DNA of 24,380 nucleotides from JAKEGN01 sp964465665 (GTDB lineage Bacteria > Pseudomonadota > Gammaproteobacteria > Steroidobacterales > Woeseiaceae). Within the stretch, counting starts at the first letter, position 1. Each line of letters begins with the position of its first letter. The position numbers and the translations under genes are program-made. This document shows, piece after piece, positions 6,128 to 13,368 of this stretch. Below the pieces are notes generated by a model, which did not search any database, was not told where the DNA came from, and was given only the letters and a program-made list of their open reading frames with translations. The stretch is taken from assembly GCA_964465665.1 (NCBI GenBank), contig CAYXKM010000224.1, positions 1 to 24,380 on the forward strand, read 5' to 3'.

Positions 6128-7585
6128 ATGAATACCACCAGCAAGCACTTCATTTTTCTCGTATTTTCAGGCCTGCTCTTGCAGGCCTGCCAGCGCGAAT
6201 CCAACGCGCCGGTTAAGGGAACGGTCTCAGAAGCCGTCGGTGAAAAGGGCGACCGGATCGACCTGATCGTCGAGGGCGACTACGTCGTCACCATGGACAG
6301 GAACGGCACGGTCCACCGGGACGGCGCCGTGGCCATCGATGCCGGGCTGATCATTGCAGCAGGACCGGCGGCGGAGATTCACGCCGCTTACCAAGCCGTG
6401 GAGACACTTCCCGGCGACAACCGCATCGTGCTTCCCGGACTGATCAACGGCCATTCGCATGCAGCGATGACGCTGCTACGCGGCGTTGCAGACGATCTCG
6501 CCCTGATGGACTGGCTGAACAACTACATTTTTCCCGCCGAAGTCGAGTTCGTCGATGCCGAGTTCGTGCGCATCGGCACCGAGCTCGCCTGCTGGGAAAT
6601 GATACGTGGCGGCACCACGACGTTTGTCGATATGTATTACTACCCGGATGTCATCGCCGAAGTGGTCGAGTCCTGCGGCATGCGCGCTTTCGTATCGGCG
6701 ACGGTGATAGACCAGCGCAGCCCGGATGCCGAAGGCGCCACGGATTCGATAACGAAGGGCATGGAATTCATCAATCGCTGGAAAGACCGCAACAGCCGCA
6801 TAATGCCGATCTTCGGTCCGCACGCCAATTACACGCTGAACGCGGATCAGCTGCGGGCGACTCGCGAAGCGGCCAACGAAGCCGGGATCCCGATCAGCAT
6901 CCACATGTCGGAATCGCCATACGAACTCGAGTATTCGAAACAGACCTACGGGATGACGACGATCAAGCTGTTCGAGTCGATTGGTTTTCTCGACGGCCCG
7001 ACCATCGGCGCGCACGTCGTGTGGCCGACCGATGAGGAAATAGCGATACTGGCTGAACGCAAGGTCGGTGTCATACACAACCCGACGTCCAACATGAAAA
7101 TTGCTTCCGGCATATCGCCGGTGACGAAAATGCTGCAGGCCGGCGTCCGCATGGGCCTCGGCACAGACGGTGCCGCCAGCAACAATGACCTCGATATGTG
7201 GGAAGAAATGCGGCTCGCGTCTTTCCTGCAAAAGGTCGAGCAGATGAACCCGGAAGTCATGTCCGCAACGACGGTATTGACTATGGCGACCCGGGGCGGT
7301 GCCGAATCCGTCGGCCTCGGTGGCATCGTCGGAGATCTCGTAGCCGGGCACAAAGCGGATGTCATCCAGGTATCGTTCGACGACGTGCATTTCGTGCCGA
7401 CCTACGATGTCATATCGCACCTCGTGTATGTCGCCGACGAGCAGGATGTCGTCAGCGTTGTCGTCGACGGCAAACTGCTCATGCGTAACCGCGAGATGCT
7501 GACCATCGATACCGCGCGTGTAGCGCGCGAAGCACGCGCACTTGCCGCGCGAATCCAGGCCGCGCTGACCGAGAGAAACCGTTGA
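6128..7585 (+). CDS. Exported lipoprotein of the MTA/SAH/adenosine deaminase family (MtaD-like amidohydrolase)
   Basis: The 485-aa protein is a metal-dependent amidohydrolase close to 5-methylthioadenosine/S-adenosylhomocysteine deaminase. Metal and catalytic residues are in place: His109-Ser-His111 in NGHSHAAMTLLRG, His259 and Glu262 in IHMSES, His296 in GAHVVW, and Asp347 in GLGTDGAASNNDLDMW. Unlike usual cytoplasmic MtaD it begins with a lipoprotein signal peptide and a clean lipobox, LQAC with Cys21, so it should be membrane-anchored outside the cytoplasm. ATG 6128 is chosen because AAAAGGA lies 6 bases upstream and the signal peptide starts there. It is divergent from the nucleoside uptake operon and upstream of an exported 5'-nucleotidase, suggesting extracellular deamination of adenosine-type nucleosides before import. 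The exact substrate is uncertain. Confidence 0.9.
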   Translation: MNTTSKHFIFLVFSGLLLQACQRESNAPVKGTVSEAVGEKGDRIDLIVEGDYVVTMDRNGTVHRDGAVAIDAGLIIAAGPAAEIHAAYQAVETLPGDNRIVLPGLINGHSHAAMTLLRGVADDLALMDWLNNYIFPAEVEFVDAEFVRIGTELACWEMIRGGTTTFVDMYYYPDVIAEVVESCGMRAFVSATVIDQRSPDAEGATDSITKGMEFINRWKDRNSRIMPIFGPHANYTLNADQLRATREAANEAGIPISIHMSESPYELEYSKQTYGMTTIKLFESIGFLDGPTIGAHVVWPTDEEIAILAERKVGVIHNPTSNMKIASGISPVTKMLQAGVRMGLGTDGAASNNDLDMWEEMRLASFLQKVEQMNPEVMSATTVLTMATRGGAESVGLGGIVGDLVAGHKADVIQVSFDDVHFVPTYDVISHLVYVADEQDVVSVVVDGKLLMRNREMLTIDTARVAREARALAARIQAALTERNR

Positions 7586-7621
7586 ACACGACAACCGCAT
7601 TCGCTTGTCCGGCCGGATAGC

Positions 7622-7807
7622 ATGCAGTACGTGCTTGCTATTGGTTGCCTCGCCGGGCTTGCCGCGCTGATCTGGTATTTCTTCATGCTGCCGCTCGGAC
7701 GGGAGCGGCATGAACGCGAACTCGAACTCATCCGCCGGAAACTGCAGCGCCGCGAAGCGGAGCGGCAGGATTCAGAACAATCCAAATGTACCGATCGCGC
7801 GTCCTGA
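7622..7807 (+). CDS. Small single-pass membrane protein, unknown function
   Basis: The 61-aa product has one hydrophobic helix (about residues 3-22, LAIGCLAGLAALIWYFFMLP). A strongly charged Arg/Glu-rich helix follows (27-50) and could form a short coiled coil on the cytoplasmic side. I do not recognise a family. It sits 36 bases after the deaminase and 18 bases before the 5'-nucleotidase on the same strand, so it is probably cotranscribed. The ribosome-binding site is weak (GGAT). Its smallness and lack of known homology keep confidence moderate. Confidence 0.5.
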   Translation: MQYVLAIGCLAGLAALIWYFFMLPLGRERHERELELIRRKLQRREAERQDSEQSKCTDRAS

Positions 7808-7825
7808 TGGGATGACTGTGCTGCA

Positions 7826-9586
7826 ATGAAGAGTATCGCAACTTGCCTGCTACTCCCGTTGCTGCTGCTGATCCAGGTCGGTTGCGGCACGGACGTCCCG
7901 AAAGCCGATCGCCAGGGCGGGGACCGCAGCATCACGCTTTCTGTCATCGGCACGAACGACGTGCACGGCAACATCGTCGAGCGGGATGGCGCCGGCGGGC
8001 TCGCCCTGTTCGGGGGTTACGTTGCCAATCTTCGATCAGTCCGCGCCCGCGACGGTGGGGCGGTCCTGCTGATCGATGCCGGGGACATGTGGCAGGGGAC
8101 GCTGGAGTCCAATTTGAAGGAGGGTGCGCCGGTCGTCGATGCTTACAACGCACTCGGCTACGACGCCGCCGCCATCGGCAATCACGAGTTCGATTTCGGC
8201 CCTGAAGGACCGGCGGTGGTTGCCACACACTCAGGCGACGACCCGCGAGGGGCGCTGAAGGCCCGGGCGGCGGAAGCCAACTTTCCGTTCCTTGCCGCAA
8301 ACCTGATCGACGACAGTACCGGTGCACCGGTAGCCTGGCCGAACGTGCAACCATCACAGCGCATACAGGTCGCCGGCATAACGGCCGGCATCATCGGTGT
8401 CACCAGCCGGAACACGCCGGAATCGACGCTGGCGGCACACCTTCAGGGCCTGCGGGTCGCGGAACTTGCCGGAACGATTCAGGTGGAAGCCGAGGCGCTT
8501 CGGGCGGCCGGCGCGCACTTGATCATCGTGACCGCACATGCCGGCGGCAGCTGCGAACGCTTCGACGATCCGGCGGACCTCGAAAGTTGTCTTGCCGACT
8601 CGGAGATTTTCACCGTTGCCCGCGCATTGCCGGCCGGGCTCGTCGACCTTATCGTCGGCGGGCACATGCACAAGGGCATGGCGCACGAAGTGAACGGCAT
8701 CGCCATCATCTCGTCGTGGTCCGGAGGACAATTCTTCGGCCGGGTCGAATTCCGCATCGATGCGCGCCACATCAGCGATCGCCGAATTTTTCCGCCGCAG
8801 CGGATTTGCCGCTACGTCGACAACGGAACCGGCCACTGCCGTGCGACTGCCGGTGCGGATGGTGTCAGCGAGGCTGTCTATGAAGGCCGCGCGGTGCGTC
8901 CGGACAACGCCATTGCCCGGGTGCTTGCCCCGGCCGTTGCGGACGCAGCGCAACTCAAGGCCGAGAAGCTCGGACCGCGGCTCGAGACCGCCATCAGGCG
9001 CGGCCCGGCTCCCGAATCGCCGATCGGAAATCTCATGACCGACATCCTGCTGGCATCCGACCCACGGGCAGATGTAGCCATACACAATACGCTCGGGGGA
9101 ATTCGCGCTGACCTGCCGCCGGGCGACCTGACCTACGGCAGCGTTTACGAAGTGTTTCCTTTCGACAACCGGATCGTGCACTTGAGCCTCTCCGGCGCCG
9201 AACTGAAAACCGTGCTGGCGAACCAGATTGAAGGACCGGTCCGGCGCGGACACACCAGCGGCATTGCTGTCGACGCCGGATGTGCGGACGGTGAGCTCGA
9301 CATCACCGTGCGTGACGCGTCCGGCAATGAGATTCTTGACCACGACCGGCTGCTGGTCGTCACCAACGATTTCCTGGCGAGCGGAGGCGATGACGTGCTA
9401 ACGCCGGTAATGCCGCCCGACGGTTTCAGAATCGAGTTCGAAGGCCCCCTGTTTCGCGATGTCGTCGTCGACTGGATGAAAAGCCGGCGCGGCACGCTCC
9501 GGGAAGATCAGTTCATCGACGAATCGAATCCACGCTGGAATTTTCCCCGGCCTGCGCCCGTCGTTTGCCAACTGTCTGCCCAGTGA
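7826..9586 (+). CDS. Exported 5'-nucleotidase / UshA-like metallophosphatase
   Basis: The 586-aa protein has an N-terminal calcineurin-like phosphoesterase domain and a C-terminal 5'-nucleotidase domain, the UshA/CD73 architecture that releases nucleosides from nucleotides. Metal motifs are TNDVHGN (Asp45, His47), DAGDMWQGT (84-92), GNHEFDFG (118-125), TAHAGG and GGHMHKG. The C-terminal part has NTLGGIRADLPPGDLTYGSVYEVFPFDNRIV, the substrate-binding region. An export signal is clear: MKSIATCLLLPLLLLIQVGC. Cys20 suggests a lipoprotein, but the residue at -3 is Gln17, outside the usual lipobox set, so simple Sec export cannot be excluded. The stop overlaps the next gene by four bases. It should supply nucleosides to the divergent NupC system. 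Confidence 0.93.
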   Translation: MKSIATCLLLPLLLLIQVGCGTDVPKADRQGGDRSITLSVIGTNDVHGNIVERDGAGGLALFGGYVANLRSVRARDGGAVLLIDAGDMWQGTLESNLKEGAPVVDAYNALGYDAAAIGNHEFDFGPEGPAVVATHSGDDPRGALKARAAEANFPFLAANLIDDSTGAPVAWPNVQPSQRIQVAGITAGIIGVTSRNTPESTLAAHLQGLRVAELAGTIQVEAEALRAAGAHLIIVTAHAGGSCERFDDPADLESCLADSEIFTVARALPAGLVDLIVGGHMHKGMAHEVNGIAIISSWSGGQFFGRVEFRIDARHISDRRIFPPQRICRYVDNGTGHCRATAGADGVSEAVYEGRAVRPDNAIARVLAPAVADAAQLKAEKLGPRLETAIRRGPAPESPIGNLMTDILLASDPRADVAIHNTLGGIRADLPPGDLTYGSVYEVFPFDNRIVHLSLSGAELKTVLANQIEGPVRRGHTSGIAVDAGCADGELDITVRDASGNEILDHDRLLVVTNDFLASGGDDVLTPVMPPDGFRIEFEGPLFRDVVVDWMKSRRGTLREDQFIDESNPRWNFPRPAPVVCQLSAQ

Positions 9587-10188
9587 GCTCCGTCTGCCGC
9601 TATCCGGCAGCAGCCCGGGCTTTGTACGGCGCCCTCATCGACGACGGTTTCTACCGCACACTCGAGTCCGCGGTATCGCCGGATGCGGCGATGGCGAAGC
9701 ACGCAATGTTACGCTACCTCGATTACTCCATGATTGAAGCCGAACAACACGGCCGCCTGTGTTTCCCGAAGGATCGATCCGCCGGCGCCGCAATCTGGAA
9801 TTTGCCGCTCGATCCCGCTATTCGGAAATCGCTTTCGTCGAGGAAAAAAAAATTTATTGCGGAGCACATGGGAGATCGGTGCTGTGAAGTCCACGCCGCG
9901 ATAACGGCGTTCATGCATGCGCACACGATGACGATTGTTGCAGAGGATTGCTGGTACCTCTCGATTATCGGTATTGCTCCACCCTTGCAGGGACGGGGCC
10001 AGGGCGTCGCACTGATGAAAACCGTGCTGGAGGAAACCGACCGGGCTGGCATCGCTACGTTTCTCGAGACCTTTACTCCCCGAAACGAACCTTTTTACGA
10101 GCGTCTCGGCTACACCACCCGCGCGAAATTTCTTGAACCGACGATTGGCGCTTCCTATGCAGTCATGTGGCGGGGGCCTGCCCGTTGA
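9583..10188 (+). CDS. GNAT family N-acetyltransferase
   Basis: The product is 201 aa from a GTG at 9583 that overlaps the 5'-nucleotidase stop (GTGA); an in-frame TTG at 9565 is the alternative. The acetyl-CoA loop is visible as LSIIGIAPPLQGRGQGVALM (motif A, QGRGQG at 136-141). It is followed by a typical C-terminal ETFTPRNEPFYERLGYTTR segment. The substrate is unknown; the layout resembles small-molecule acetyltransferases rather than RimI. An A9 tract at 9844-9852 (codons AGG AAA AAA AAA) is unusual in this GC-rich gene and could allow slippage. Translational coupling to the nucleotidase suggests a shared transcript, but no functional link is evident. Confidence 0.85.
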   Translation: MSSVCRYPAAARALYGALIDDGFYRTLESAVSPDAAMAKHAMLRYLDYSMIEAEQHGRLCFPKDRSAGAAIWNLPLDPAIRKSLSSRKKKFIAEHMGDRCCEVHAAITAFMHAHTMTIVAEDCWYLSIIGIAPPLQGRGQGVALMKTVLEETDRAGIATFLETFTPRNEPFYERLGYTTRAKFLEPTIGASYAVMWRGPAR

Positions 10189-10264
10189 TCGCACGAATAG
10201 ACTTCGGCGATCAAGCCGGCACCGGCGACCAGTTGCTGACAGCCGTGACGAATCAAGCCATCGC

Positions 10265-10293
10265 TTGCTGCAATTGCCGCGCTGCTCTATTGT
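10265..10293 (+). promoter_or_regulatory. Possible sigma70-like promoter for the STAS-like gene
   Basis: TTGCTG (10265-10270) and TATTGT (10288-10293) are separated by 17 bases in the 150-base gap before the gene at 10339. The matches are 3/6 and 4/6, so this is only a candidate. Confidence 0.3.
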
Positions 10294-10338
10294 TGCGGAA
10301 CGAGACCGGAAACACGACCATCACAGGGTCATTGCAGC

Positions 10339-10758
10339 ATGTCCTATCAGCTCAGTATCGAAGACCGGGGCAACTACCTTTACTTCGATGTCACGGGTAC
10401 GAATTCTCGCGAGACCGTACTCAGTTACATGCAGGATGTGCTGGCAGCAGCCGAGAAGCACGATTGTTTCCGCGTTCTCATCCACGAAAAACTCACAGGT
10501 CCCAGACTGGAGGCGATGGAAGTCTTCACTCTTGCTTCGGAAGGCGCCATGCGACTGCTCGGGAAGTTCGAATCGATCGCCTATGTCGAAGAGGAGATGG
10601 GCGAAATGGGCGACTTCGTCGAATCGGTTGCTGTCAACAGGGGCATGCCCCTCGCCTTTTTCTCCAATGTCGAAGACGCCCGCGAATGGATTCAGAACCG
10701 GATCGAGGGCACGGACGAGCAGTACATGTTCTGGGACGGTGGCAAGACCATACCCTGA
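10339..10758 (+). CDS. Small cytoplasmic protein, STAS/SpoIIAA-like fold suspected
   Basis: The 139-aa acidic protein has no signal peptide or membrane segment. The alternating pattern is a beta-strand pair at the start (YQLSIEDRGNYLYFDVTG), a helix (TVLSYMQDVLAAAEKH), a strand (CFRVLIHEK), then an amphipathic helix and strand (SIAYVEEEMG) and a C-terminal helix with NVEDAREWIQNRI. This resembles SpoIIAA-like/STAS domains, but I cannot assign a named family. It follows the GNAT gene by 150 bases, probably with its own promoter, and converges on deoB with 27 bases between stops. Confidence 0.75.
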   Translation: MSYQLSIEDRGNYLYFDVTGTNSRETVLSYMQDVLAAAEKHDCFRVLIHEKLTGPRLEAMEVFTLASEGAMRLLGKFESIAYVEEEMGEMGDFVESVAVNRGMPLAFFSNVEDAREWIQNRIEGTDEQYMFWDGGKTIP

Positions 10759-10785
10759 TTCAGCGCTTGACTGCCCGCGACCGTT

Positions 10786-11982
10786 TCAGTTGAGAAAGCT
10801 CCGCCCGTAATCCATCGGACGCAGGCCGAAATGACCGGCGAGGCTCTGGCCGATGTCGGCGAACGTTTCTCGTTCGCCGAGGGATCCAGGTGTTACACCG
10901 GCGCCGTAGGCCAGCACCGGTATGTGCTCGCGCGTATGATCGCTGCCCGGCCACGTCGGATCGCAACCGTGGTCCGCGCAGATGATCAGCAGGTCATCCG
11001 GCAACATCGATTTCAGCAGTTCGGGCAAGCGGCCGTCAAAATACTCGAGCGCCGCCGCATAGCCCTCGACATCGCGTCGATGGCCGTACAGCATGTCGAA
11101 GTCCACGAAGTTGGTGAAAACGATCGAGCGATCCGGGGCCGTGCGAAGAGCGTCCAGGGTCGCGTCGAACAGCGCCGGATTGCCCGTTGCCTTGATTTTT
11201 TTCGTGATGCCGCGATGCGCGAAAATATCGGCGATCTTGCCAACGCTGATCACCTCGCCGCCGCTCTCGACCAGCCGGTCCAGCAATGTCGCCGACGGCG
11301 GCTCGACCGTGAGGTCGCGCCGGTTTCCGGTGCGGGAAAAGTTCTGTGCGCTGGTACCGATGAATGGCCGGGCGATCACGCGTCCCACGTTGTACTCGTT
11401 GACAAGCTCGCGCGCGATCTCGCAAAGTTCGTACAGGCGATCGAGGCCGAAAGTCTCCTCATGACAGGCAATCTGGAACACGCTGTCGGCCGAGGTATAG
11501 ACGATCGGCTTGCCGGTGCGCATGTGCTCTTCGCCGAGCTCTTCGACAATGGTCGTTCCCGACGCGTGACAGTTACCCAGCACGCCCGACAGGCCGGCGC
11601 GGGCGATGAGTTTGTCGAGCAGCTCGCGCGGGAAAGTGTCCGTTGCTTTGGTGAAATAACCCCAGTCGAACAGCACCGGCACGCCGGCAATTTCCCAGTG
11701 TCCGCTCGGGGTGTCCTTGCCGCTGCTCAGCTCGCGCGCATAACCGTATGCACCGATGATCTTCGCATCACGGCTGCAGCCTGCCGGGTAGTCGCCGCTG
11801 CACTCCTCCGCCGCCCGCAGCAAACCGAGACTCGCAAGATTCGGCAGCTTCAGCGGCTGAACCGACGCCCGCTTCTCTGCGATGTGACCCAAGGTGTTGG
11901 CGCCGACATCGCCGAAGCGATCGGCATCGGCGGTGGCGCCGATACCAAAGGAGTCGAGTACCAGAATGATTGCCCTGCCCAT
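10786..11982 (-). CDS. deoB: Phosphopentomutase
   Basis: The 398-aa cytoplasmic alkaline-phosphatase superfamily enzyme interconverts (deoxy)ribose 1-phosphate and 5-phosphate, linking phosphorolytic nucleoside cleavage by DeoA to central metabolism. Visible motifs are the metal-binding IILVLDSFGIG (5-15), the phosphorylated-Thr segment GKDTPSGHWEIAG (88-100, Thr91), YTSADSVFQIACHEE, NFVDFDMLYGHRRD, and CADHGCDPTWPGSDHTREHIP. ATG 11982 is chosen over upstream in-frame starts because MGRAIILVLDSFGIG is the family N-terminus. No Shine-Dalgarno sequence precedes it; a TACAAT box lies 6 bases upstream. It is separate from the main nucleoside operon and convergent with the STAS-like gene. Confidence 0.95.
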   Translation of the reverse strand: MGRAIILVLDSFGIGATADADRFGDVGANTLGHIAEKRASVQPLKLPNLASLGLLRAAEECSGDYPAGCSRDAKIIGAYGYARELSSGKDTPSGHWEIAGVPVLFDWGYFTKATDTFPRELLDKLIARAGLSGVLGNCHASGTTIVEELGEEHMRTGKPIVYTSADSVFQIACHEETFGLDRLYELCEIARELVNEYNVGRVIARPFIGTSAQNFSRTGNRRDLTVEPPSATLLDRLVESGGEVISVGKIADIFAHRGITKKIKATGNPALFDATLDALRTAPDRSIVFTNFVDFDMLYGHRRDVEGYAAALEYFDGRLPELLKSMLPDDLLIICADHGCDPTWPGSDHTREHIPVLAYGAGVTPGSLGERETFADIGQSLAGHFGLRPMDYGRSFLN

Positions 11983-11988
11983 GGCGGC

Positions 11989-11994
11989 ATTGTA
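11989..11994 (-). promoter_or_regulatory. Possible -10 box for deoB (leaderless arrangement)
   Basis: TACAAT on the minus strand ends 6 bases before the deoB ATG, which lacks a Shine-Dalgarno sequence. The -35 region is weak (GAATCA at 16 bases). The arrangement mirrors that before the phyH-like gene. Confidence 0.3.
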
Positions 11995-12020
11995 ACGCAT
12001 CCGGTCGCTATGATTCGGCA

Positions 12021-12046
12021 CTGCCACCAGGGAGTACGAAGATGGG
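12021..12046. repeat. Extra partial copy of the inverted-repeat arm end
   Basis: ctgccaccagggagtacga followed by agatggg repeats directly the segment at 12198-12222 of the right arm, and inversely 12072-12096 of the left arm. It makes the element a nested, partly duplicated palindrome. Confidence 0.8.
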
Positions 12047-12250
12047 ATGGCTCCCTTCGGTCCGCTTAATTCCCGTCATCGTACTCCCTGGTGGCAGAAA
12101 GAAAAAGGTGCCGGATTTATTTTCCGAAAAGGGTGCCGGATTTATTTTTTTACCGGGCAGGTAGTTTCGGAAAATAAATCCGGCACCTTTTTCTTTCTGC
12201 CACCAGGGAGTACGATGACGGGAATTAAGCGCACCGAAGGGAGCCATCCC
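12044..12250. repeat. Large near-perfect palindrome (86-bp arms, 35-bp loop), possible non-autonomous mobile element
   Basis: Left arm 12044-12129 and right arm 12165-12250 are reverse complements over 86 bases with one mismatch seen (around 12062). The outer tips are gggatggctccc and gggagccatccc. The 35-base loop contains a further copy of ggtgccggatttatttt (12132-12148), also present at 12107-12123 and inverted at 12171-12187, plus a mini-hairpin TACC...GGTA at 12151-12163. It lies between the end of the oxidase operon and deoB, both on the minus strand, and fills the gene-free stretch 11983-12297. It could act as a transcription barrier. Both strands show the same short open frame (MAPFG...LNSRHRTPWWQKEKG), which results from the symmetry and is not treated as a gene. 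Confidence 0.88.
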
Positions 12251-12297
12251 GCAAACAGCATCCCCCGCGGCGGCCCTATACAGACTGTTTGGCTTTT

Positions 12298-12645
12298 CTA
12301 GTGGTGAGGAGACTCCGGCACCATGGTGCTCTCGCCGAAGAATTCAATGCGGGTCAGGAAAGTGTAGTCGCCTTCGTAAACCATGAGCCATATGAAGATC
12401 AGTATGGCGACCGGAGGCGTCAGGATGGCCAGCTTCAGCGCCAGCCGCTCCCATTTCATGTGCATGAAAATGGCCACGATGAATCCGGCCTTCACGAGCA
12501 TGAAGACGAGGATCAGCGTCCACCGCAGATTTCCCTGCAATGCAAGATAGTCCACCATGTAGGAAAAGAAACTGACGACGAACAGCAAGCCCCAGATCCA
12601 GAAATAGATGCTGAGCGGATGTTGTTGCCCTTCCTGGCTCGCCAT
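12298..12645 (-). CDS. ctaF: Cytochrome c oxidase subunit IV (COX4_pro type)
   Basis: The 115-aa product has three membrane helices (about 10-32, 42-64 and 71-93). It carries the family-like sequence ILVFMLVKAGFIVAIFMHMKWE between the second helix and its following loop. It is the last gene of the oxidase operon and is a small accessory subunit of bacterial aa3/caa3 oxidases. ATG 12645 is supported by GGGAG 9 bases upstream; an upstream in-frame TTG at 12672 would overlap ctaE and is not preferred. The start is 20 bases after the ctaE stop. Confidence 0.9.
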   Translation of the reverse strand: MASQEGQQHPLSIYFWIWGLLFVVSFFSYMVDYLALQGNLRWTLILVFMLVKAGFIVAIFMHMKWERLALKLAILTPPVAILIFIWLMVYEGDYTFLTRIEFFGESTMVPESPHH

Positions 12646-12665
12646 GTGCGATGACTCCCGAATCG

Positions 12666-13337
12666 TTACCAAAGATAGAAGAAAGCGAAGATGAAGACCC
12701 AGACGAGGTCGACGAAATGCCAGTACAGGCCGGCAATCTCGACGATTTCGTATTTGCCGCCGCGCTTCTCATAAAAACCGCTCTTCACGCGAAACGCGAC
12801 GACCAACAGGTAAATGACGCCGGCCGACACGTGCATGCCGTGAAAACCGGTGATCATGAAGAAGCTCGCACCGAATTGCGCCGCGCCCATCGGATTGCCC
12901 CAGGGTCGGACGCCCTCATCGACGATCAGCTTCGTCCACTCGAAAGCCTGCATGCCGACGAAAGTTGCGCCGAGCACGGCTGTCGCGACCATCAGCCAGA
13001 AAGTCTTAGTGCGGTCCTTGCGATAACCCATGTTGACTGCCATGGCCATGGTGCCGCTCGAGGTAATCAGCACGAAGGTCATGATCGCGATCAGTACCAG
13101 CGGAATGGGGTCACCACCAAACGACAGTGCAAACACTTCGCTCGGATACGGCCACGGGTCGGTGGCCGACAGACGAACCTTCATGTAGGAAATCAGGAAG
13201 CAGCTGAAGATAAAGGTGTCGGACAGCAGGAAAATCCACATCATCGCCTTGCCCCAGGGCACGTGGAACGCCTGCTTGTCGCTGGCTAAATCGCCCACCA
13301 CGCCTTTCAGGCCCGGGGTCAGCACTGCTTCCGACAT
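12666..13337 (-). CDS. ctaE: Cytochrome c oxidase subunit III
   Basis: The 223-aa inner-membrane protein has the subunit III helices and motifs HVPWGKAMMWIFLLSDTFIF (25-44), FFMITGFHGMHVSAGVIYLL and the C-terminal EIAGLYWHFVDLVWVFIFAFFYLW. It belongs to the shorter bacterial subunit III class. It is encoded between a second subunit III-family gene and ctaF. Subunit III stabilises the catalytic core and proton uptake. Confidence 0.94.
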   Translation of the reverse strand: MSEAVLTPGLKGVVGDLASDKQAFHVPWGKAMMWIFLLSDTFIFSCFLISYMKVRLSATDPWPYPSEVFALSFGGDPIPLVLIAIMTFVLITSSGTMAMAVNMGYRKDRTKTFWLMVATAVLGATFVGMQAFEWTKLIVDEGVRPWGNPMGAAQFGASFFMITGFHGMHVSAGVIYLLVVAFRVKSGFYEKRGGKYEIVEIAGLYWHFVDLVWVFIFAFFYLW

Positions 13338-13368
13338 ATTTCTCTATCCTTATTCAGATCGACAGTTT

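Noticed and set aside
6476..7711. 411-codon minus-strand open frame opposite the MtaD-like gene
   Set aside because: The plus strand carries the complete deaminase with all metal ligands. The antisense translation is Arg/His-rich with no motif.
10831..12069. 412-codon plus-strand open frame opposite deoB
   Set aside because: deoB on the minus strand is unmistakable, and the antisense frame has shadow composition and no domain.
12008..12301. Open frames on both strands encoding the same MAPFG...LNSRHRTPWWQKEKG peptide
   Set aside because: They lie inside the palindrome at 12044-12250 and mirror each other because of its symmetry. They lack ribosome-binding sites and a plausible protein composition.
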